Below, piece by piece: positions 12,701 through 24,700 of a DNA stretch of 64,000 bases; position 1 is the first letter of the stretch; the number at the start of each line of letters is the position of its first letter. Both the position numbers and the translations under genes were made by a program. The stretch is taken from positions 23,496,393-23,560,392 of the forward strand of contig NC_083568.1 of NCBI RefSeq assembly GCF_019925205.1. Direction: 5' to 3'. The notes beneath the pieces are model-generated. The model did not search any database. It was given only the letters and a program-made list of their open reading frames with translations, and was not told where the DNA came from. Source of the stretch: Metopolophium dirhodum. Taxonomy: Eukaryota; Arthropoda; Insecta; Hemiptera; Aphididae.

Positions 12701-15700
12701 AATATAATTTATTGAAAATATTATTTACACATAGTTATAAATTAATCAAAGATTATTGTTTACAGAAAAAGCTTTAGTATGTACGTATTATTTCATATTG
12801 TATACATAATAGGAGTGTGAAAGTAGCAGTAACAAGAATTTGTTTTATTTAATTCGTGTTTTGGAACAGTAAAAATTATTCTATTTGCCACATTTAGGGT
12901 GATTTTTTAGTGATAATCGATCTATTTTGTATATTGTTTGTTAAAATTACAAACACTCAATTTTAGTTGAATAAAATAAAGTAAAAATAGAAGGAGAGAG
13001 TAGCTAATTGGGGCTAAATATAAGATGTAAAGTATTTATTAACGATCTACAATTAGTATAATATTTATAAAAATAATTCTTACTATGTGTGTATATGATT
13101 TTACTCTGCTACAAGATATTATTATACTTATGATAGGACACATGGTTAAATTCTTGACTTAAATACAAGCAAATGTGGTATCACTTACTTTAATTGTAGT
13201 GATAATGTACCCTTGGTCTTAGGTGTTTTTGAAGTTGTCTCGGTTGATCGTGATTTATTGCAATATTTAATTAACCATGTATGAATTACTTCTACAATTA
13301 TGTCTATGGTGTTTTATGAGACTTGAGACTTTATCAAATAACCTAAAGTTTTTCAACTTTACACAATATCTCAATATTTATTTGTGACACTCATATGATG
13401 TTTAATAGTCATAAATGGAAGTATTTAGATTGTTTGTCAAGTATGTGAATCTTATAGTATATACGAAATACGAATATATCAAGGAAACTTTTATGTAGAT
13501 ATTCTTTCGAATAAGACTGAAGAATGGTCCAACAATATTGTATTGTAAATATATTCTAAGTCCAATACTCAAGAGAAACGGTATTTTCAGTTATGTTTTT
13601 TTTACGGAAGATAAGTAAACAGAGATTGTGTATGTTATGGAAAGAGTTTGTTGAAATATACAATTAATATTAGTATTCAAATCATGTAAACCCACGTGTG
13701 TCATCATATTTTCGTGTTATTACTTATTATTATATTAATACTAAAGTCATTAGTTCGTCAAGCTTCACTTTCAACAGGTTATTAGCCCAGACACACAGTC
13801 TGGTGGATTCGTGATTAAAGTATTTATATATTTGTATTAACGCAGAAGACTACAACCGTTCGGAGGTACCCTGAATTTCGCGAAAACGGCAGAACAGTGT
13901 ACATGGTAAAATGTTGTTAGTCAATTGATATACAGGTCAAGTATACGGGAATCATCAGTCATGAAAGACTCGGCGAAGATAGCAAAATTATGTGCGGAAA
14001 ACTAGCGGTTGTTGAAATTCCAGTTGAAGGTTATACTTAATGCCTTGGAAGTAGGTGGTATAGTTTCAGGTGAATGGACTAAACCAGGATTACCTATTAA
14101 AAAGTCGTTGGAAACATAGCCGAACGAGGAATCCAAAACACGTTGGCAAGAGAAAACAAATGCTTGGCTAAAAGCGGACGGTAAATGTCAAAATATAATA
14201 GATACCTCAGTGAACGAAGGTCAATTATAATATTTTATAAACTGTGAGTCTGCATTTGAAATGTGGGAGAAACTGCTGAGTATTTACGATCAGAAGTCTG
14301 AGGCAAGTATACATTTGCTTCAACAGAAATTTTTCAGTTATTAAAGGAAACCGGCAGATGACATGTCGACTTATATTTTTAAATTGATCAATTTAGGAAG
14401 AAAACTGAGTGTAGTGGGAGAACCTGTTTCGGACAACATGGTTATGACAAAAATTTTAATGACTTTACCAAATGAATATAATCATTTTTACAGTGCATGT
14501 GATTCTATCCCAGCGGGAATTAAAACAGTAAATAATTTAACTGGTCGTTTGTTGATCGAAGAATCACGGACAATTTTGACGTGTCGTTATGGGCAGAAGC
14601 TGTGAACACAGCGATTTATACACTTAATCTAACCGGAACGAATTCGCAGAATGGTAAGCCACCTTACGAGTTATATTATAATGTCGTGCCAGATATTAAA
14701 CTTTTACGAGTTTTTGGTAGTGGTATATACACACATACTAAAACAAAAATGTCAAAAATGGGATCAAATTATTCTTGCAATATTTGTTGACGATGGTTTA
14801 GTCACCGCAGATAATGAAGACATAATTGAGGAACTTTTAACAGACTTGGAAAAAGAGTTTGAGGTTACAAAGGGAAATTTAGAATATTTTCTAAGTATGC
14901 AGGTAGACATAATGAAAAATGGGTCATTATTTGTGCATCAGACAAATTGCATATAGCATAATTAACAAATTTGATATGTTGGAATCTGACTTTCAATTAC
15001 GATGGTCAAGTCACATACTATAGAACAAAAGGAAGAATCGGAGATATTTAATGTTTTTATCACAGGTAACAAGACCAGATATAGCATATGCAGTGAACTT
15101 TGATAGTCGTTTTTTAGCAAAACCGACTAAAGCACATTGGAACTTGATTAAACGGATTATATGATATGTCAAACGAACATTTAATCATGGTTTATATTTT
15201 AATAATAATACACATTATCATTAGAAATATTTAGTAATGCAGATTACGCAGGTGACATTCAAACACGACGTTCGACGTCGGGATACTTATTCAAATTTGG
15301 GTCAAGTATAATCTCGTGGAAATTGCAGCCAACATTGTGTGTCACTGTCCTCGACAGAGGCCGAATATATAGCGGCGAGTGAAGCAGTCAAAGAGATCAT
15401 GTGGATTACGTCGCCGTCGGCGGTCAGACCGGTTGTCGGTCGCGATCTCGCGGGCGTTGCGATAACAACCGCGATTTGTCCTTGTGATTTGTTTCAAGAA
15501 ATTTATATATTTATGATTTTTTTGTTCTTGAGACTTTGATTATTCGTGGATGCTTGTTCCTGACTTGTTGGTTGACGTGGATTCGTTTGAATGGTACTTG
15601 AATTATGGTGTGTGTTTTTGTATAGCGAGAGATGTGATGTATATTTGTATAAAGTAGTTCAAAGTTATTAAGTCTGTAAGTTAATATTTTTGACTTTTGA

Positions 15701-18700
15701 TACTTGGTCCGTATGCTTTTTTTTTCTATTAATATCGTATTAAGTTTTGTATGTATTGTCGGATGCTGGCTATATGTGATTAGTCTGGAATGTGTGAATT
15801 GTAACTGGAGTCGATTACCATCCAGTTCAAGGCTGCAACAACTCAAAATATTTGTTTATTGGGTATAACGTGTTTTCTATATTGTTTCTCTATGTAACGT
15901 AATAGAAATCATAATATTGAGAATGCTCTCTCAAGGTCAATAATTTAACTATATTTTATTGCGTTCTTGAACTGAAATTGTTATACGATGGTCTATAAGA
16001 TGGGGTACATAACTCGGATTTGTTATATTTCGAGTTGTTGCCGATTTGAACTGGATAGTCGACTTCATGTGGTAGCTATTCGTATCATCTCGATTCGATA
16101 TCTACCGTGAGTTGGTCTGAATAGTGTAATTACTTTATAGTTTATATTAAGTACGTTTTATTGAAAAAGCGATTAATGATCTCATTATTTGGTTTATATC
16201 TTTAATGACGGTTGTGTAATGTTCTCGGCAGCTTGGTACCTACTATCGTAGTACTAATAGTAGATAAGTGGCTGCCGAGATATTATCGTTGCGGGTCGCA
16301 GACAGTTTGTTTGATGTTGTAGTCGTGGTTGATAATAAATAAAAAGACAGTTGTTGTTTTATTGTGAATTTTAATATATTGTTGATAGTTTTTCTAAGTC
16401 CAAAATATGCTCGTACAGAGTGGCGTGAAGGTGCTTGCACTAATGGGTGGTAGTACACGTCTGAAAACAGGCCGATTCGGGCTCCCTTATATATGAAGTT
16501 CCCCGTACCCCTTGCCTATAGCTACTGTATCTCGACTCACGGATGTGATGTGTGTGACCATCGTTCCGGCCCACGCATTTTATGACTTCCAGTATAATTC
16601 TGTGTATTCGATTTGATATAATCATTTTTAATATAATTTTAATATTTTTTATAATGACTATCGTTGCGTACAGTGTTGTAATCAAAATAATCATTCTACT
16701 GTTCCACATTTTTATACTTTGAACATTGTGGTATACAGAGCAATTATATGGTTCAATGAGTTCCCAATATCCGTTTCCCAAACAAGACATTAAAATGTAA
16801 TATTATTTAATAAATAGAAGGAACCCTTATTTCCGTTTCTATTATCCGATATATGCCGAATTACAGTATCTAAATTATAGTATAGTATGATTATGTACCC
16901 GTGGGATTTGTTTTACTATTAAGTAGTAGCTTGCTTACTACAGTTGTGAGGTCCAATGATCGTTACTTTTTGTTGATTTGCTTTTGACGATTTTTTCTTA
17001 TCACGTGATAATTTATTAGCATGATATTTTCTTATTCTTTTTATCTTTTGTGTTTCCATATTATATGGGCATCATCAGTGTGTTGATGGCTGTGAATTTA
17101 GGTAGTTGTAATATTTTGATGTTAATCAAGAATTATATTTTATAATTTGTTTGAACTGCGTTCTGATAATCTGCATCCGTATGTGATTATTATTTGTGTA
17201 TTTTCCTTTGACATTGTTGTGAAATGCCGCAGTCGTTACTTTTTACTGATTTTTTTTTTTTGACGATGTGATCATAGGTAAGTATATTGATGTAATTGCA
17301 TAATTTCTTTGAAGTCAGGTTATCTTTTGTGTTTCCATATGTTCGAGCGCTGCAGTCGATGCACAGGCAATGCGTCTATGAACCGGTCGTGCCGTCCCCT
17401 CCGCCCGTCTGGTATGCTATCACCGATAACGCACCTCCCCGCTGTAGACCCCTGACCCCGTAAAAGCCTGATCTAGTTAGTTACCCAACGACCTTTGTCC
17501 ATTTACGGCCCGCCGTTGTGTCGTTACTCTGGCTGATCTACGGCTCCTCGTTGCCTTGCGCTTGTGGTCGCGACTTGTGTTTTCGTTTACGCAACGCGCA
17601 TCGTCATATCGCCGTAATAATATTATACTTAATTAGTCGCTGTGCGCCTCCACAGGCTGTGTTTCGCCGCTTCGTCGGTCTTATTATAAATTTATATTGT
17701 TTTTTGATACGGTGCCCGGTCGTCCAATATATATACACGGGCGATCTGTAATATTATTGTTGAATGGTCGCTGTTTGGTGTTGCGGGCAGTTGTGAATCG
17801 CCTGTAAATCCGTAATACGCGTGCGTTCGGCTCTGATCAAACCGAACCCACACCTGTATTCACTATTATACTTCATCGTAGCCGCCGCACCCAGTGACGA
17901 GTGCTACGTGTGGACACAGACGTCAGTGGGCATATTGTCGCCGTACCTACTCTCAAAGCGGAATTGGCAACAGGTCACTACTCACTAGCCATTGCTTATA
18001 TTATTATTTCTTTGTCCTTATTGTATTTTATCAATACATTATTGTATGTGCCTTGCCATACGTGCACATTATAATATATCTAAGAGTGTAGTTGATGAGG
18101 TCTTAGCCTGACCACCCTAGTATCACATTGATCCAGGTATTCCTTTATACTGTTGAATTTCGTTGGTGAAGTAATATAAATAAATAATAAAAATCGTAGG
18201 AGCCTCTTGACTAAACACCATAATATATTGGCATCATTAATGCGTTGGTGGTTATGAATTTATGTAATAATATTAAGTTATAAAAATACAGTATTTTATG
18301 TTTGTATTAATATTATTAAAATGCGTTTTGATTTTCTACACCGATGTATATGATCGTTATTGGTCCAAAATCATTTCATGTATTCATTAATGTAAAATAT
18401 AGAAATATAATATATTACACAATTATTAATAAATATATAACTATTTACTAAACTAAGGAATTAGAATACAAATTTTTATGTCAACCAAAAACTATTACAT
18501 TTCAAAGTTGGTCTCCTACTGAAATATTTTTAATTATTCAATATATTGTTCTTTTTTAAAAAATATCACTAATAGATATATAAGCTGTAATAATCGTCGT
18601 TAGATATAATAGATTATAAATTCTCTTTTTAATAATAAATCTCTTTTTTTTTTAATTTTTTGAATATTTTATAAATATTAACCAAAATTTTTATATTATT

Positions 18701-21700
18701 CCAGATAAAAAAGGTACGTTATTAGTTAAATTTTGTAAAAGATGGTTTAAAACTTTTTTTGGAGAGTAGTGCGGGAGCATCAATACGTCCATCAACTAAT
18801 ATAAAAGTACACAAAAAATGAGCTTCGACTCTACTATGAAGGTATGAAAGGGACAATACAAAACTTGTAAAACTGTTACGTTTCAAAGTTGATCTTCTGA
18901 ATTTTATCTACGATATATTAGATGAATATTACATGTGTACAGAGTTAGAGACAAAAATATTTATTGTGTTATATATAATATTAAAAAAATATTGTAGATA
19001 GTTGATGTGTTTTTTTTAAGTGCCTAAATTAAATTTTTAAAATTCTAAAAAAAAAATAGCTAGTTATTAATAATTAAATTTTAATATTGGTCCTTAAACC
19101 ACACATCTATATTATAAATATTTTATAATATTAATTATTAAACCATAATTTTTATTTTATTCTTGTAGATACAAAAGGTATGTTATCAGTTAATTTTTGT
19201 AAATTGTGTTTTTTAAATTTATTTTGGGGAGTAGAGTGGGAGTATCACACGTTCATCAATTAATATACTTACTCAAAAATAAAAAGTTAACCTTGACTGT
19301 ACTTAATATTAAGGGGACAATACCGAGCTTATGATGTATAACTGGCTGGTAGCCATGTCAATAATTTTAAAATATAAATGATGCAGAGTTTAAAAATAGT
19401 CTTTGGACCCGTTCTATATAAGAATTCGCAACTTTAAGGTGGACCCAGAGTACTAAAAATAAAAGAGATATAAAATATATCTAAAAATGAAACAGTAAAA
19501 AGCCTTGAGTAGTTGAGTTTAAGCGAACCATTAGCATTTTTATAAAGATTTGTGAAAATATTATATCATAAACAACTAGCTGACAACTCTCAAAAAATTG
19601 TGATTGTTCATCTCATTTTGGGTGTAGCTCTCTGCAGTCAGTGCAACTCGGACACCTTGGTAGGTAATGTGCGAAAACAAGGTTTAATGTATGCTTGTGC
19701 CTACGATTAACAAACTGTAACCAATATGGAAATAAAATACTAATTTCTACTAATTATTTCTCCTATAACCAAAAGCAACCATTCAAAAACCATACAAATG
19801 CAAAGGTCATACAGACAAACAAATTTACTATTGTTATTGTTTTCGACCACCCATCGTAAATCTCAAAATCCCTGTTTGAGTACCTCTCCGGGTTTTTGAC
19901 AAAATTTTTTTTTAACTCTCTTTTTCGTATTTTTTTTTCTCTGTGTCATCAAATTTTGATGTAGTAAAAATGTTCTGATTTTTGACTTCACCAAATTTTC
20001 TGATAGAAAAGTGAATATTTTTAGTCCATTTAAAGGCTCAAAATTTTAATTTTACAAATGGACATGTGGACGTAGGTTGATTCCTAAATCAGCATATATT
20101 TGCCTATTTGTATGCACAACAACAAAAGCAGTCCATTTAGAGCTAAATTCAACAGAATATTTTCTAATGGCTTTTATTCAGCCAGACGTGGACCCATTGA
20201 GAAAATACACAGTGATTGTGGACCAATTGCATTGGAAGTTTAGTATATCACTGGTAAAATCCACAAAGTCATTAATTTTTCATATCATTGACTTACAAAT
20301 ATTTTACAAGTGAAGAATTCTTGACCCTTCCATACCCAATAGTACATCAGAGTGGTGTCCATTTGCCTACCTTTTTCATATTACGTTATAAACTAAATTA
20401 TTAGAAAAAATAAACTATTATAAAATAAAAACTTAAACACATAATTTTGTTTTTTTTTATCCAGCAATAGTTGGAGGTTTGTATTATTTTTTTTTTGATT
20501 GTTCTATTTTTTTTCTTTGCACATATTCACTATATGACTAAAAAAAAAGTCCTAATGCATGCCACCTTTTATTGGGGTCAGTCCAATGTTGTATATGCAT
20601 GCACGCGTATGTATGTATGTATATATGTACTATGTATATATATATATGTATATATGTACTATGTATATATATATGTATGTATGTAATACATATATAGGGA
20701 TAAATGTGTTGACTCGGGGTAAGACGAGTGTGTGACCGATTCGGTTCTCACGATGGTCTACGTGACCGAAAGGGCTGGGTCAGCACATTCTTAGAGGCCT
20801 CGACGGACCGTTGCGGCGGGCCTCGCCCGGCGGAGGGCAGTCGTGTAAGGTCGAAACAGTGAGTAACACCCGTGTTACTGGTCAGAGCATCTTTTATAGT
20901 TAATTACAGAGCCTCATATAGTTTTAATCAGAACCTCTCTCAGTGTCAGTATTTATATAGATTCATTACATTAATTATATATACATTAATTCTTTTGTGT
21001 TTAATTGAAATATTTAGTATTAATATCAACTTATAAAAGCATTATATACATTGTTACAACAAGTGTCTAATTTAATAAATTGGTAATCTTAGTATACGTA
21101 ATCTACGTGTTACTTATTTAACACCAATACCTACGGTTTAACGTCAAACGACGGTGGATCACACTTCATTGGTGGCAGCGGTGGGATCTCTAAAAGAGAA
21201 AATTGTCATAATTTATTTTGTGACAGTGCAATTTTGGAGATCACTAAAGAACCTACGTGGACCACCGCCGTTTGGTTTCAACCGGTTTGGTGTCAGAAAA
21301 TCACTACGGAAAATCAGTACAGGAAGATAAGGCAATCACGTTCAATAATCGGAGACTCGAGTGTCTAAAGTTATATACATAGTATACATATTTAAAAAAA
21401 AAAATATATAGTGTATATCGGAAAATTACGCACCGCCGTCGTCAGTGCCGTAACAACGTGTTACATTATACATTCGGCCGGTCGGATATAATATATATGT
21501 ATATACGCCGGTGTATACTATATACATCTATACAATTCTTTACCGGACGGGCGTGCTGACATCATCGTCCCGCAGCCGCCGTCGAGGCAACCCGATCATA
21601 TAAAATACGATCTAAGAAATAGTGTTAATTCGTTCGATACGCGCTGCTGGCAGTTTCGTTGTTGTGCGTCATATATAATATTCATACGCGTCACCGTAGC

Positions 21701-24700
21701 CGCCAAGGCAAATCGTTCATACGCTGTGGGTCAGCGTCCCGTACACACGAGCGAGGAGGGGTCGGTTGTCATCGCCGTCGTCGTCGTCGTCGTCGCAGCC
21801 GCCGCCGCCGCCGCCGTGTTGAACAGTGTCATCGTCGAGGAGCAGTACGCGCCGCTGCAGGAGTAGGGCAAGGTCAACGCCACCGTGTCAGTGGGTCAGA
21901 GTATCAACAACATTGTGCCGCTATCTACAGAAGCGTTATCGAGAGTAAACAACAACAGTCAACTACAATTCAATATGCAACAATATTTATTAGGCACAAT
22001 TTTGTAAGTTTCATTTTATTGTTACAAAGGGAATAATTACTATTGGGTAGCACGAATTTTATTTTTTTTAATTACTACGGGGACAGTAATTACGTTGGAT
22101 TGCTATTTCGTTTACTATTATTCTTCCTCAAACACTATTTACTACTATCCCTAATTCAAAATTATTTCCTTGGTTTTTTTTTTATTATTATTATTTTTAG
22201 GATTATTATTATTTTTTTTTTTTATTGCTTTTAATTTTTGGGAACTTTATAGCTAGTGTATGTCGAAATCAGGGTCGGACGATAATATTAGCACAGATTT
22301 AATTGATTTTGATAGCTCCAGTAGTGATCCCTGAAGTGGGGACTTGTATGAGCCGAATAGTGTATTACGCAGGGCAAGAGACACCTTAGGACGAACAGAC
22401 GAACTTTTAGGTGAAGCTAGGTACTTCTTGCGTAGTCAAACGTCGGGCAGAACGTCAGAGCTTCAAACCAGTACCGAAAATACAAAGCATCAAAAAGTCA
22501 AAAGTTCAGAGAATCCAGAGCAACCAGAAATCAAAAGTTCAGAGCATCCAGAGCAACCGAAAATCAAAAGTTCAGAGCATCAAGAACATCTAAAAGTCAA
22601 AAGTTCAGAGCATCCGGAGCAACCAGAAATCAAAAGTTCAGAGCATCCAGAGCAACCAGAAATCAAAAGTTCAGAGCATCCAGAGCAACCGAAAATCAAA
22701 AGTTCAGAGCATCAAAGATATCAAAAAGTCAAAAGTCCAGAACATCCAGAAGACAAGGAGCACACGGAACACCCAGAACCTCAACCAAATTCAGAGCATC
22801 AAAAATATTCAGGAAGTACAAAAAGGCAAAAACCGTCAGAGCAACAGATAGAAATCATGAACAACGATACCTCTAATTCTACGGAAGGACCCAAATCCGG
22901 AGTAAGCATCGAAGCAGCAATGCGAGTAGTACCGAACTTTGATGGAACAAATCCCGACCAGGCATACCATTTCTTAAGGGCATGTGATTTTGCAGTCAGG
23001 ATCGTCGATCCGGAACAGGTGGAGCTTCTAGTGCAAGGTTTAATAGTAAAGCTAACAGGAAGAGCATTGCGGTCGTTAAGGTACAAGGATATAACAACAT
23101 ACAAGGAGTTCCGGAAAAATATTGTAGAAATATCAGAAACGAAAAAGCTATTACCGCAACTACAAATGAAATTACTCACGTGTAGGAAGAGCCCGGATGA
23201 AGGAGTGCAAGAATACTATGATAAAATGGAACAATTATTACATGACTTGATCGATGCAACAATGGAGGCAGGAGAATATTCGAATGGAACGGATATTGAC
23301 AGGCTATTACACAATCAGGTACTCAACGCCTTTATAAGTGGGTTACCAGAATCCTATCGGCTACTATTAAAGGCTCGAGGTCCGAAGAAGTTAAGTGACG
23401 CGTTAGCCTTTGCGTTGGAAGAGGAAACAGAAGAAAACTTGGCAAGGGAGACACAATTATTTAGTCTGCAGACGACCTCCAGAAGTCAGCACCGCAGTCA
23501 GGAAAATCTAATCTCGGAATATCTAAACAAGGAAACCACAGTAGAAGCAATAACTCAAATAAGGGCTGTTTCAAGTGTGGCAGGACGAATCATTTCGCCA
23601 GGGACTGCAGAGCATCACAAGGGGACCAAGCAAAATTTAAAGCCAGCCAGCAAAGTGGACAGTCGAACTCAAAAACCACCGTAAAAACGGTAATGATATG
23701 CAGGTATTGCAAGAAGGAAGGACACGAGCTTGAGGAGTGTCGGAAAAGAAAGTATGTTAACGGAAAAAAGGAACAGGGCACAAAGGGAGATACGACGGAG
23801 AATCAGAGTACAAAAAACGGAGAAGAGCCGAACCCGGTCAGCGCACGTTCGGTTCAGCAGATTCAGAGCGCTGTCATAAGTCTGCAACGGCCCTGCACTT
23901 CTTGGCAAAACTCGTAAATAACTCAACTTCACTCAAAATTGTACAGTGTGTCCAAGATGAAGTAAGAGTAATAGTGGATACAGGAAGCGATGTAAATATA
24001 ATCAAACTTTCGGAATTAAGAAAAGAGGTATTGGTAAACGAGAAAATAATCTATGAGCTGAAAGGTATCAATTCGCAACCAGTACTCACTATAGGATCGG
24101 TTACTTTAAAAGTTCAACTTGGGACAAAGCAGACAGATGCCGAATTTCAAGTAGTTCACGACAATTTTCCGATTACGGAATCGGGAATTTTTGGCGCGCC
24201 ATTTTTCAAGGACAATGGCATCAATATCAATTTCAGAAACTCCAGTTTATCAACAGAAGATCCAGAAAATCCAGAAAATCTAGCAAATCCAGAACCTCCA
24301 GAGTCCGCGGTTTCCCCAATAATCTTGACTATCCAGCCGAGATCGGAAACACTTATACCTATCTTAACGGACATGGAAGACGGCACAGTCTTAATAATTC
24401 ATGCGCAAAACATTGGTGAGGGTCGTATCCTGTTAGGAAATGCCCTCAATACGGTGGAAAATGGCCAAATATTAGTGTCGGTGATAAATCAATCAAGTGA
24501 TTCCATTGATTTCACATCACCTCAGCTAGAAAGTGTACAATATAACATTTTTGAAGGGGCGAGCACACATTTATGTTCGAAATCGGAAGACAGTGTAAAT
24601 AAGGAAGATTGTATAGCGGACATATCTCAGGTAATTCACACAGACCATCTAAATCATGAAGAGCGAGCTAGCCTGCTTCGAGTGTGTAGGAAGTATCAAA

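Larger units (their letters stand above)
9440..19400 (+). repeat. Microexon cassette, copy 2
   Basis: Holds exons 8-14 in the same order as copy 3. Intron similarity to copy 3 is visible at 9540-9700, 10180-10620, 10740-10960, 12720-13220 and 18480-19330. About 5 kb between 13240 and 18470 (Copia relic and GC-richer DNA) has no counterpart in copy 3. Confidence 0.8.
22260..23917 (+). pseudogene. gag (matrix/capsid and nucleocapsid), interrupted
   Basis: ATG at 22260 opens an acidic start, then an in-frame TGA at 22332-22334. The same frame then runs open to 23684. It holds an 11-residue repeat domain (22500-22730) and a capsid-like region (MRVVPNFDGTNPDQAYHFL onward). The nucleocapsid lies in the -1 frame, open from 23465 to 23917, with two CCHC knuckles: CFKCGRTNHFARDC at about 23570 and CRYCKKEGHELEEC at about 23699. 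There is thus one stop and one frame change inside Gag. No slippery heptamer was seen at the first change, so an indel is likelier than programmed shifting. Gag would coat and package element RNA. Confidence 0.8.

Noticed and set aside
15511..15846. 111-codon minus-strand ORF
   Set aside because: Low-complexity composition, no motif, in a region of unassigned repeat-like DNA.
20600..20700. TATG/TA microsatellite as an independent locus
   Set aside because: It is present in both LTRs at the same position, so it is part of the LTR.
21659..22036. Open frame with an Arg-rich stretch
   Set aside because: It is produced by a CGTCGT/GCC repeat in the retroelement leader and has no protein-like features.
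23465..23684. Programmed -1 frameshift between capsid and nucleocapsid of the LTR element
   Set aside because: I found no X XXY YYZ heptamer in register within the overlap; an indel or sequencing error is simpler.
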